Shown here: positions 15,658-24,695 of the stretch, piece by piece
Numbering within the stretch: the stretch's first letter is position 1
Layout of the letters: each line of letters starts with the position of its first letter
From: Mycobacterium sp. Root135
GTDB lineage: Bacteria; Actinomycetota; Actinomycetes; Mycobacteriales; Mycobacteriaceae
Length of the DNA stretch: 64,000 nt
NCBI RefSeq assembly: GCF_001426545.1
Contig: NZ_LMEZ01000005.1
Span: forward strand, 767,333-831,332
Reading direction: 5' to 3'
Position numbers and translations under genes: made by a program
Notes under the pieces: model-generated
Told to the model about the DNA's origin: nothing
Database searches by the model: none
What the model saw: only the letters and a program-made list of their open reading frames with translations

Positions 15658-15986
15658 CGCTCCAAAAGTTGGTCGAGGACCGCGGTGAACTCGTTGGCGC
15701 GCAACGGGGTAAAGGCCGGGCTGGGACGCGTGCCGGGAATGTCGAGGGTCACCAGCGTCGACTTGACTGGCCGCCAGACGTCAAGCGGCAGCCAGCGACG
15801 CAGGTCCGAGCTACCCCAGATGCGAAAGCGGTTGAGCACCAAGCCCAGTGGCTCGGTGCGGTACCCGCGGACCGTCCGCAGCGGGATCACCTTCGAGGTC
15901 CCCGACGGAAAGTGATATCGCCGCAGGGTGATGGCGTGCCGATCCAGCAAGACGAGGCCGTCGTCATAGCTCGGATTCTGGCTCAC
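15654..15986 (-). CDS. Small conserved-type protein partner of the Rieske/MBL gene
   Basis: A 110-residue protein starting SQNPSYDDGLVLLDRHAITL after a GTG that overlaps the upstream stop (GTGA, 15983-15986). The beta-rich pattern with VIPLRTVRGYRTEP and WGSSDLRRWLPLD suggests a PH-like small domain. No signal, helix or catalytic motif is seen. Overlap with the large gene before it implies co-translation and perhaps a complex. The longer open frame running upstream in the same frame is a shadow of the Rieske gene. Function unknown. Confidence 0.75.
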   Translation of the reverse strand: MSQNPSYDDGLVLLDRHAITLRRYHFPSGTSKVIPLRTVRGYRTEPLGLVLNRFRIWGSSDLRRWLPLDVWRPVKSTLVTLDIPGTRPSPAFTPLRANEFTAVLDQLLER

Positions 15987-17527
15987 GCCTTGGCGCTCCT
16001 GAGCTCGTGTCCCTTCGACGTCAGGCATTTGCCGTTGGTCAGGTTCCACGACCAGCCGTGCAGGTTGCACGTCAACGTCGTGCCGTCGACCACGCCGAAC
16101 TTCGACAGATCCGCCTTCAGGTGTGGGCAGCGGCGCTGAATCTCCCAGCCGTCCAACGTGATCGACGCGGAATCGTCGTGCGCCTCGGCGAACCACCCGT
16201 CCGCGTACGCGATGCGCTCGTCGGTCAGGCACTTGAAGAACGTGTACAGGTACTCGTTGTAGCCACCGACCCGCCACGCCTTGAACCGGGTGGACAGGAA
16301 GATGGTGTTGACCCAGTCCGGCTCGTCGTCGCGCAGCACCGTCCGGACCAGCTCGGGGGCGATCTCGAAGCCGTAGCGGAACTTCTCGTCGGCAATCGGT
16401 TCGCGCACAGTCCGTTTCGGGAAGTCGAGCACCACCGACTCCTGGCCCATCCGGAGCTCGACCGGGTAGCCGATGCCGTCGCAGATCTGGTCGCTCTGCA
16501 GCATGATCGGCTCGAACTTGGCCCGGAGCGGCTCCAGCAGCGGGTCGCCGTCGGCCGGGGCCCAGCTGGCCTTGGCGGCGGCCAGTACCGGCGCCATCCG
16601 CTGCGCGTACGCCTCGATGTAGTCGGCCTTGCCGGTCGTGAAGATCGTCTCCGGCTCGTCGACCGGATGAATCAGCGAATTCAGTTCGGAGCCAGTGAAG
16701 TCCGCGGTGGTGCCGGGAATCATCAGCAACCCGCGGTCGTGGCCGTGGGTACGCATCTGGTCGAGGAACACCACCTGGTCGGGGAAGATGTTGGCCGGGT
16801 CGCCGTGATCGTCGTTGAGGTCGCGCAGTTCCGCGTCCAGGAAGCACGGTGGGCCTGCGGACGGAACCACCCAGGTGGCGCCGACCTGGGCGATGTACTG
16901 CCGGCAGCGGTCCATCTGACGCTGCCGCTTCTGGATGCCGAAGGCCTCCTTGGCCCGCGCCGGCATGTCGTAGACCATCGGGTACCAGATCGCGCCCGAG
17001 TACTGCAGCATGTGCACGTCGACGTGCCCGAACTCGGACTCGAGGACCTCAAGGTCGACGGGCCTGGCGTCGTTCATGTTGAACGCGACGGTCTCTCCGT
17101 CGGAGACCACCAGTCCCGAGTCGCCGATGGGGCCGTCGGCCGGCGCGCGCAGGGCGATGATCATGACGTCGAGGTCGCCCTTGGGGCCGCTTACCCGATG
17201 TTTGGTCGAGTCGGTGGTCTCGAAGAACCGATGAAAGCCGAGAGCCTCCAGCGCGCGACGCAGGTCCGGCACGGGATAGTCCGGCAGCAGCACCACGGCG
17301 TCCTTGTTGACGTGCGCGGCCAGGTGCTCCGGATCGAAGTGGTCCTTGTGCAGGTGGCTGACGTAGAGGTAGTCGCAGTCCCCGAGACGGTCCCAGTCCA
17401 ACTGGCTGTTGTCCGGAAACGGAACCCACGACGCGAAGTAGGCCGGGTTGACCCAGGGATCGCAGAGGATGCTTCCGGCGGCGGTATCGATCCGGAAGCC
17501 GGCGTGTCCGACACTTGTGACCTGCAC
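15983..17527 (-). CDS. Metallo-beta-lactamase/Rieske fusion protein
   Basis: A 514-residue cytoplasmic protein. The N-terminus is a metallo-beta-lactamase fold (VGHAGFRIDT, then the metal site SHLHKDHFD at about 57-65). The C-terminus holds a Rieske [2Fe-2S] site: CPHLKAD and CNLHGWSW give Cys-x-His and Cys-x2-His. It matches M. tuberculosis Rv3818 in size and place. The combination recalls CMP-N-acetylneuraminate hydroxylase, where the same two domains occur in the opposite order; that similarity is architectural only. A GGGAAGG ribosome site precedes GTG at 17527. Substrate unknown; an oxygenase-like reaction on a polar substrate is a reasonable guess. Confidence 0.85.
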   Translation of the reverse strand: MQVTSVGHAGFRIDTAAGSILCDPWVNPAYFASWVPFPDNSQLDWDRLGDCDYLYVSHLHKDHFDPEHLAAHVNKDAVVLLPDYPVPDLRRALEALGFHRFFETTDSTKHRVSGPKGDLDVMIIALRAPADGPIGDSGLVVSDGETVAFNMNDARPVDLEVLESEFGHVDVHMLQYSGAIWYPMVYDMPARAKEAFGIQKRQRQMDRCRQYIAQVGATWVVPSAGPPCFLDAELRDLNDDHGDPANIFPDQVVFLDQMRTHGHDRGLLMIPGTTADFTGSELNSLIHPVDEPETIFTTGKADYIEAYAQRMAPVLAAAKASWAPADGDPLLEPLRAKFEPIMLQSDQICDGIGYPVELRMGQESVVLDFPKRTVREPIADEKFRYGFEIAPELVRTVLRDDEPDWVNTIFLSTRFKAWRVGGYNEYLYTFFKCLTDERIAYADGWFAEAHDDSASITLDGWEIQRRCPHLKADLSKFGVVDGTTLTCNLHGWSWNLTNGKCLTSKGHELRSAKA

Positions 17528-17564
17528 GTATTGCCTTCCCTGCGGGGTATTCGTCGCCTCGATC

Positions 17565-18248
17565 CTACCGGGGCGGGCCAGCCTGCTCCTGCCAGCGGGC
17601 GCGGTAGTAGGCGATCCGCTCGTCGTCGGGTTCTATTTCGTACTCGTCGAAGAACTCCGCCTCGAACCCCGGTCCGTAGTTCCATTCCAAGGACATCGTC
17701 GCCACCGCAAGATCCGCCCACCGGTCCGCGACCCCGAGGTCGCCGAGGTCGACGTTCCCGCTGCACTGGGCGTCCTCGGCGACGACGGTATTGGGCGCGC
17801 AGGGATCGCCGTGGCAGACCACCAGCAGGTCGGCGGTTGGCGCGTCGGCGGGGATCCAGGACGGTGCGCCGAACGGGCACTGATCCACTGGCGCCGCCGC
17901 GTGGAGGAGGCGAAGCCCCTGCGCGATCGCCCTGGTGACCGTGCGCGGACGCTTGGTCCAGTAGGGGTCGACGGCCGAACGTCCCGGCAGTGCCGCGGTG
18001 TGCAGCCAGCCCGGTCCCGACGACAGGATCGTGGGCACGGAGTGGTACTCGATGGCCCACGTCATCCGCTCCGCCTCGGCGACCAGGAGTGCGGCGTGCT
18101 GTTCCGGGTAGACCTTGACGAACTCCTCGCCGGCCAGCGAGAACGTGACGCCGCCGAGGTCGTTGAGCCACACCGCGGTCACCTCGCGATCACCTGCCAA
18201 GTCGGCGACGTGCTTCGGAACGGGAAGGGTTTCGGCGGGACGGGTCAC
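17565..18248 (-). CDS. APH-type phosphotransferase
   Basis: A 227-residue kinase of the aminoglycoside phosphotransferase/choline kinase fold. The catalytic loop is VCHGDPCAPNTV, with Asp and Asn, and the metal Asp lies in GNVDLGDLGVADRW. It matches M. tuberculosis Rv3817. Such chromosomal APH-like genes usually act on small metabolites, and resistance should not be assumed. I used GTG at 18248 because AAGGG lies at good spacing; GTG at 18257 is possible. It is divergent from the acyltransferase gene. Confidence 0.85.
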   Translation of the reverse strand: MTRPAETLPVPKHVADLAGDREVTAVWLNDLGGVTFSLAGEEFVKVYPEQHAALLVAEAERMTWAIEYHSVPTILSSGPGWLHTAALPGRSAVDPYWTKRPRTVTRAIAQGLRLLHAAAPVDQCPFGAPSWIPADAPTADLLVVCHGDPCAPNTVVAEDAQCSGNVDLGDLGVADRWADLAVATMSLEWNYGPGFEAEFFDEYEIEPDDERIAYYRARWQEQAGPPR

Positions 18249-18301
18249 GGTGCACACCCTTCCACGTGGGACCTTCCACCCTGCGATGAACACGACGGCA
18301 C

Positions 18302-18307
18302 TAGGCT
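18302..18307 (+). promoter_or_regulatory. Putative -10 (TAGGCT) for the acyltransferase pair
   Basis: TAGGCT ends 8 nt before the GTG start of the first PlsC gene. No clear ribosome site is present. Confidence 0.35.
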
Positions 18308-18315
18308 GATGAGTC

Positions 18316-19083
18316 GTGGAACCGGTATACGGAACTGTCATCACCCTCGCGCGCTGCGTGTGGCGGCTGCAGGGGCTGAAGTTCACCGTCACCGGTGTGG
18401 AGAACCTGCCCGCCACCGGCGGCGCCGTCATCGCGATCAACCACACGAGTTACTTCGACTTCACCTTCGCCGGGCTTCCCGCCTTCAAACAGGGACTCGG
18501 CCGCAAGGTGCGCTTCATGGCCAAGCGAGAAGTGTTCGACTCCAAGGTGAGCGGGCCTATCATGCGGAGCCTGCGCCACATCCCGGTGGACCGCGACAGC
18601 GGGGCGGCGTCGTTCGCCGAGGCCTGTCAGCGGCTCAAGGAGGGCGAGCTCGTCGGCGTCTATCCGGAGGCGACGATCAGCAGAAGCTTCGAGATCAAGG
18701 AATTCAAGTCGGGCGCCGCACGCATGGCGATCGCCGCCGACGTGCCGATCATCCCGCACATCGTCTGGGGCGCCCAACGCGTCTGGACCAAGGGGCACCC
18801 CAAGAACATGCGGCGGCCCAAGGTGCCCATCTCGATCACCGTTGGTGAACCAATCATGCCGACGTTGCCCGCCGCCGAACTGACGGCGCTGCTGCACTCA
18901 CGCATGCAGCATCTCCTCGAACAGGCACAGACCTCCTACGGCCATCACCCGGCCGGCGAGTTCTGGGTTCCGCACCGGATGGGCGGCGGCGCCCCGACTC
19001 TCGCCGAGGCCAATCAAATGGACGCCGACGAGGCTGCCGAAAAGGCGGCCAGGCGCGCGCAACGAAACGAGTCCACGGAATAG
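18316..19083 (+). CDS. PlsC-type 1-acylglycerol-3-phosphate acyltransferase (first copy)
   Basis: A 255-residue acyltransferase. The catalytic His and Asp are in NHTSYFD (motif HxxxxD) and the acceptor-binding motif is YPEATISRS; ARMAIAADVPIIPHIVWG completes the fold. The expected reaction is acyl transfer to a lysophospholipid or similar acceptor at the membrane. It is closely related to the next gene, the pair corresponding to part of the Rv3816c-Rv3814c group. The C-terminal tail is Glu/Ala/Arg-rich. It sits 4 bp before the second copy. Confidence 0.88.
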   Translation: MEPVYGTVITLARCVWRLQGLKFTVTGVENLPATGGAVIAINHTSYFDFTFAGLPAFKQGLGRKVRFMAKREVFDSKVSGPIMRSLRHIPVDRDSGAASFAEACQRLKEGELVGVYPEATISRSFEIKEFKSGAARMAIAADVPIIPHIVWGAQRVWTKGHPKNMRRPKVPISITVGEPIMPTLPAAELTALLHSRMQHLLEQAQTSYGHHPAGEFWVPHRMGGGAPTLAEANQMDADEAAEKAARRAQRNESTE

Positions 19084-19087
19084 CACC

Positions 19088-19834
19088 ATGGAGCCGGTCT
19101 TCCGCGCCTTGGAGATCACGGCAAGGACCGCCGTGCGAGTCACCGGTGCGCGCATCACCTACCGGGGCTTGCGGAACATCCCGGCCGACGGTGGCGCGGT
19201 GATCGCGATCAACCACACCGGCTACCTCGACTGGCTGCCCGCAGCGCTCGGCGTCATGCGCCGCCGCCGTCGGCTGCGCTTCATGATCAAGTCGGAGATG
19301 CAGCGAGTGACGTTGGTCGACTTCCTGATCCGGCACACCAAGACCATCCCGGTGGATCGGCGAGCGGGTGCGGGGGCGTACGCGGTGGCGGTGGCGCGGC
19401 TGCGGGAGGGCGAACTCGTCGGCGTCTACCCGGAGGCGACCATCAGCCGCAGCTTCGAGCTCAAGGACTTCAAGACCGGCGCGGCGCGGATGGCGTTGGA
19501 GGCGCAGGTGCCGATCGTCCCGCTGATCGTCTGGGGTGCGCATCGTGTCTGGACCAAGGACCATCCACGTCACCTGGGCCGCAACGGGATTCCGATCACG
19601 GTGGCAGCTGGCCCGCCGCTGGCGCCTGCCGGGTCCGCGGAAGAATTGATGCGCCACCTGCGCGCGGAGATGGGCGAACTGCTCGACGAAGTGCAGCGGT
19701 CCTACGATCATCCCGAGGGCGCCTACTGGGTGCCTCGTCGCCTCGGTGGAGGCGCCCCGACCATGGAAGAGGCGATAGTGCGCGAAGAAGCCGAGCTTGC
19801 CGAACGCGCCCGCAGGGAGTTGGGGGACCACTAG
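19088..19834 (+). CDS. PlsC-type acyltransferase (second copy)
   Basis: A 248-residue paralogue of the preceding protein. The active site is NHTGYLD and the binding motif is again YPEATISRS; VIAINHT, RFMIKSEM and IVWGAHRVWTKDHP run parallel to the first copy, so the two arose by duplication. M. tuberculosis has three such genes in the same place and this window has two. The stop overlaps the GTG of the HAD gene by one base (TAGTG). Acyl acceptor unknown. Confidence 0.88.
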   Translation: MEPVFRALEITARTAVRVTGARITYRGLRNIPADGGAVIAINHTGYLDWLPAALGVMRRRRRLRFMIKSEMQRVTLVDFLIRHTKTIPVDRRAGAGAYAVAVARLREGELVGVYPEATISRSFELKDFKTGAARMALEAQVPIVPLIVWGAHRVWTKDHPRHLGRNGIPITVAAGPPLAPAGSAEELMRHLRAEMGELLDEVQRSYDHPEGAYWVPRRLGGGAPTMEEAIVREEAELAERARRELGDH

Positions 19835-20646
19835 TGCTGCCACTTCTCATCGCCACGGACGTCGACGGCACCCTGCTCGACCACGACGAGCTCGTCACGC
19901 CGCGCACCAAGTCCGCCGTCATGGCCGCGGTCGACGCGGGCACCCAGTTCGTGCTCGCCACCGGCCGCCCGCCGCGCTGGATTCCCCCCGTCGTAGAGGC
20001 GTTGGGCTTTGCGCCCATGGCGGTCTGCGCCAACGGGGCCGTCCTGTACGACTCCGCGACCGACCGCATCCTGTGGTCCAGGACGCTGTCGGTCGAGCTG
20101 CTCACGGAGCTCGCCGAGGTGGCCACCCGCGTCATCCCGGGGGCCGGCCTCGCGGTGGAGCGCGTCGGCCGCAGCGCCCACGACGCCGCGACGCCGCAGT
20201 TCTTGAGCTCACCGGGGTACGAGCACGCGTGGCTCAACCCCGACAACACCGAGGTGTCGCTGGCCGACGTCCTGGGCGCACCGGCGGTCAAGCTGCTGAT
20301 CCGCAAGTCGGGGGCCCAAAGCGCGGACATGGCGGCGGCCTTGGCCCCGCACGTCGGACTGCAGGGCGATCTGACGTATTCGACCAACAACGGTCTGATC
20401 GAGGTGGTGCCGCTGGGCATCAGCAAGGCGACCGGCGTCGCGGAGGTCGCCACACCGCTGGGCATCATGGCCGAGGACGTCGTGACGTTCGGGGACATGC
20501 CCAACGACATTCCGATGTTGCGCTGGGCGGGGCTCGGCGTCGCCATGGGCAACGCCCATCCCGAGGTCAAGGCGGCGGCCGACGAGGTCACCGCACCCAA
20601 CACCGACGACGGGCTGGCGCGCGTCCTCGAGCGGTGGTGGCTGTAG
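19834..20646 (+). CDS. HAD-superfamily phosphatase, Cof type
   Basis: A 270-residue Cof-type HAD hydrolase. The nucleophile Asp lies in ATDVDGTLLD, the second motif is LATGRP, and motif IV is FGDMPNDIPML, which holds magnesium. A C2 cap lies between. These enzymes dephosphorylate sugar phosphates or related metabolites. It corresponds to M. tuberculosis Rv3813c. GTG at 19834 overlaps the preceding stop by one base. It is convergent with the amidase gene with 3 bp between stops. Confidence 0.9.
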   Translation: MLPLLIATDVDGTLLDHDELVTPRTKSAVMAAVDAGTQFVLATGRPPRWIPPVVEALGFAPMAVCANGAVLYDSATDRILWSRTLSVELLTELAEVATRVIPGAGLAVERVGRSAHDAATPQFLSSPGYEHAWLNPDNTEVSLADVLGAPAVKLLIRKSGAQSADMAAALAPHVGLQGDLTYSTNNGLIEVVPLGISKATGVAEVATPLGIMAEDVVTFGDMPNDIPMLRWAGLGVAMGNAHPEVKAAADEVTAPNTDDGLARVLERWWL

Positions 20647-20649
20647 GGC

Positions 20650-22260
20650 TCAGGCCTTGTTGCCGATGGGGGTGAAGCGCTCCAGTTGGACGGGCGCCTC
20701 ACCCTGGTCGAGGGGGATGTTCAACTCGACGCCGTCGATGACGCGGATGACGGTGCCGTTCTCGCGGTCGAAGTTCAAGGTGCCGTGCTGGAAGTTCTGC
20801 ACGATCCACTGGGGTTCCTGGATTTCGCCGCTGGTCGGCAGTCCCAGTGCCCCGCGTTCGAAGCCCAGCTTGCCCCACGCCTCGTAGATGGAGCCGGTGA
20901 CGGGTTCGGCGCCGCTGTCGGGCGACCAGTACAGCGCACCCCTGTCGAAGGTCACGTAGCGCGACGCGCCGTCGCCTGGCGTTTCCGGTGTCTGCGGGGC
21001 GCCGAGCGGGCTGGCTTCGCCGCCCATTGCCGCCCACTTTCCGAAGATCGCCCCGCCGCGCAGGGTGTCGGCGAGGTCGCGTGGCCCGATGGGGGTGTTG
21101 AAGTGGGCGGCGGTGTCCCGCAGCAGCGGCATGGCCGCGTAGGCGGCGTTCCCAGGGCAGTCGGTGTTGCCGACGTCGCGGTGGGTGAAGATCGTGGGCA
21201 GGGTGACGGCGGTGCCCCGTGGGAACTTGGTGAACGATCCGCCTGCCGAGGTGAGGACGACGCTTCCCAGCGGGTCGACGTGGTCGAGGCCGAGGCGCCA
21301 ACCGAGAAGTCGGCCGGTGGTGCGCAGCTGGATGGGTGTCGGCGGGACCAGGTCGAAGTTCCCGAGCATCGCCACGCCCCAGGTGTCGGTGTTGAAGCCG
21401 CCGGTGTGGGCGCCCTCGACGGGGCGGTCCATTCCGCCTGCCCGGCCCTCGAACACCTGGCCGTACTTGTCGACCATGGCGTTGTAGGCGATGTCGCACC
21501 AGCCGAGCGTGCGGGTGTGATATTCGAAGATGGAGCGGACGATGCCGGCTGAATCCTCGGGGGTGTAGTCGTTGCTGCCTGCGGTGTGGTGGACGATGCC
21601 CGCGCGAACTCCGCTGTCGTACACCGTGTTTCCGCAGACTTCCGACTCGTTGGCTCCCCACTGGGCGCGGCCGATGACGGCGGGTGGCACTCCGGGCGGC
21701 GTCGCTGCCTCCGGCGGCAGCGACGAGATGTCCACGGGTGCCTGCGGCGGACTGATCAACACGGCCTTGAGGTCTTGGCTGAGTGGCCGTTCGACGTTGA
21801 CGGGGACGTATCCGAGGCCCGGTCCCCGTGGTGCCGGAACGACGGCCGGTGGGGGAGGCGTGGCGCGGTTGACGGCGATCTGGACGTCGGTGGTGTGGCC
21901 GACGAAGACCGGTTCGGTGCCGCGCACCAGTCCGCCGTCGGGGCCGACGCCCTCGAGGGTCTCGGCTTCGTACCAGGGTCCCCAGGAGCCGTCGGCCTTC
22001 TTGGCGCGCACGCGGGCCGACGTTCCGGTGAGGTCGTCGGCGGTGAGCGCGACCATGGCGAACGGGGTGTCCTGGTGCAGTTCGCGGACGGTTTCGCCGC
22101 CGCCGACGCCGTCCAGGGGACGTTCGACGATCAGGGGTGTGGTGGCCAGTGGCGCCTTGGCGGGTTCACCGGGCAGTCCGAACATGGCCAGCGGCATCAT
22201 GACTGCGGTCGCTGCAACGGCAGAGAACAGCAGCGACGGCAATTGGCGACGACACGGCAC
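20650..22260 (-). CDS. Secreted N-acetylmuramoyl-L-alanine amidase with LGFP-like repeats
   Basis: A 536-residue exported protein. The N-terminal segment LLFSAVAATAVMMPLAMFG is a signal peptide or anchor. A PGRP/amidase-2 domain spans about 190-390, with zinc ligands in IVHHTAGS, FTHRD and TDCPG (the Cys is the ligand typical of active amidases). The C-terminal 120 residues hold LGFP-type repeats (IFGKWAAMGG, LGFERGALGLPTS), which in related actinobacteria bind the cell wall. It equals M. tuberculosis Rv3811. It would cut the stem peptide from peptidoglycan. The GTG at 22260 gives the basic start PCRRQ. Confidence 0.88.
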   Translation of the reverse strand: MPCRRQLPSLLFSAVAATAVMMPLAMFGLPGEPAKAPLATTPLIVERPLDGVGGGETVRELHQDTPFAMVALTADDLTGTSARVRAKKADGSWGPWYEAETLEGVGPDGGLVRGTEPVFVGHTTDVQIAVNRATPPPPAVVPAPRGPGLGYVPVNVERPLSQDLKAVLISPPQAPVDISSLPPEAATPPGVPPAVIGRAQWGANESEVCGNTVYDSGVRAGIVHHTAGSNDYTPEDSAGIVRSIFEYHTRTLGWCDIAYNAMVDKYGQVFEGRAGGMDRPVEGAHTGGFNTDTWGVAMLGNFDLVPPTPIQLRTTGRLLGWRLGLDHVDPLGSVVLTSAGGSFTKFPRGTAVTLPTIFTHRDVGNTDCPGNAAYAAMPLLRDTAAHFNTPIGPRDLADTLRGGAIFGKWAAMGGEASPLGAPQTPETPGDGASRYVTFDRGALYWSPDSGAEPVTGSIYEAWGKLGFERGALGLPTSGEIQEPQWIVQNFQHGTLNFDRENGTVIRVIDGVELNIPLDQGEAPVQLERFTPIGNKA

Positions 22261-22397
22261 GGACCGATGTTACGTATGTGTCAGGTGTTACCAGTGTTTC
22301 GACACGGCGTGCTCGTGGGTACATCTCGCGCGCAACGACACCGCAGAGCTCCCCGGGAGGTCCCGGTGGCTTCTGCGGTGCCGTTTCGTCGAAGGAA

Positions 22398-23273
22398 CTA
22401 GGCGGCGGGAAGTGCCGCCGGTGCTGCCGCCGCGGCGGGGATGGCCGCCGCCGCGCTCTTCTGGATGGCTCCGGTGATCATGGGCATCACCATGCCCTTG
22501 AGCAGGTCGATCGCCTGTCCGGCGCCAAGGGAGTCCGCGGCGCTGTTGATGTCACCGAGCAACCCTCCGCCTCCACTGCTGGCCGCGGGAACGCCGAGGC
22601 CGAGCGACGGATCGCCACCGAGGATCGGGTAGGTGCCCGAGGTCGGATCGAGGCCGGCGATCGGAACTTCGCCTGCGCCGGGGACGCCGAGGCCAAGGCC
22701 GGTGTTGGCCACTGGCGTGGTCAACCCTGGCGTGGTCAGCGCGGGATTCGTCAGACCGGCATCGGTCAACCCCGGCGTCGTGAGTCCCGGGGTGGTGAGA
22801 CCGGGGGTGGTCAGACCGGGGGTCGTCAGACCCGGGGTGGTGAGACCGGGGGTCGTCAGGCCGGGAGTCGTGAGCCCAGGCGTGGTGAGGCCGGGTGCCG
22901 TGAGGCCGGGCGCGGTCAGGCCGGGCGCGGTCAGGCCGGGTGCCGTGAGACCAGGTGCGGTGAGACCAGGCGCCGTCAGGCCGGGCGCGGTGAGCCCTGG
23001 GCTGGTCAGCGTCGCCGCCGAAGGTGCGCCGCCGCCCATGATGCCGCTCGGCAGGTTGACGCCGAACTGGGAGAGTCCCTGGGACAAGGCCCCGAGCAGC
23101 TCGTTGGGCAGGTCGGTGACGAGCGCTGCCTGGACGAACTCGCGGTGCTGTGGCGCTGCGGCGTTTGTGGTGGACATGTCGGACAATGCGACAACTGCAA
23201 CTGGACTTGCAACGGCCAGGGCGGCGACTGCGCTCATGGCTGTCGAGAGCTTGCGTCGACGACGGTTAGGCAC
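22398..23273 (-). CDS. erp: Exported repetitive protein Erp (PirG)
   Basis: A 291-residue surface protein. A signal peptide (basic MPNRRRRKL, then [16 protein letters not shown]) leads to a conserved N-domain with EFVQAALVTDLPNELLGAL. Residues 92-186 are tandem PGLTx pentapeptides, first with Ala, then with Thr in the fifth place. The C-domain ends in an Ala/Pro-rich hydrophobic stretch that may anchor it. Erp is known as a cell-envelope protein affecting growth and virulence in mycobacteria; biochemical role unknown. An AGGAG ribosome site precedes the GTG. It is divergent from glf. Confidence 0.95.
   Translation of the reverse strand: MPNRRRRKLSTAMSAVAALAVASPVAVVALSDMSTTNAAAPQHREFVQAALVTDLPNELLGALSQGLSQFGVNLPSGIMGGGAPSAATLTSPGLTAPGLTAPGLTAPGLTAPGLTAPGLTAPGLTAPGLTTPGLTTPGLTTPGLTTPGLTTPGLTTPGLTTPGLTTPGLTDAGLTNPALTTPGLTTPVANTGLGLGVPGAGEVPIAGLDPTSGTYPILGGDPSLGLGVPAASSGGGGLLGDINSAADSLGAGQAIDLLKGMVMPMITGAIQKSAAAAIPAAAAAPAALPAA
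22716..23000 (-). repeat. 15-bp tandem repeats coding for PGLTx in erp
   Basis: About nineteen 15-bp units encode PGLTA (about seven), PGLTT (about eight), then degenerate units (PGLTD, AGLTN, PALTT, PGLTT). Third-base changes between units show they are not newly copied. The number was counted from the translation by eye. Confidence 0.85.
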
Positions 23274-23355
23274 GGAAGTCTCCTCATAAATGGACTGCGA
23301 ACGTTCTTATGGAACGCGTTCGATGGTACGGCTGTGACTGGTGTGTCTAGAGTGA

Positions 23356-24693
<1,338 letters not shown>

Positions 24694-24695
24694 GC

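Noticed and set aside
17565..18248. Aminoglycoside resistance gene
   Set aside because: The fold is APH-like, but the gene sits at a conserved chromosomal place shared with M. tuberculosis and nothing indicates drug binding.
22716..23000. CRISPR-like array in the repetitive stretch
   Set aside because: The 15-bp units are back to back with no spacers and encode PGLTx pentapeptides of Erp.
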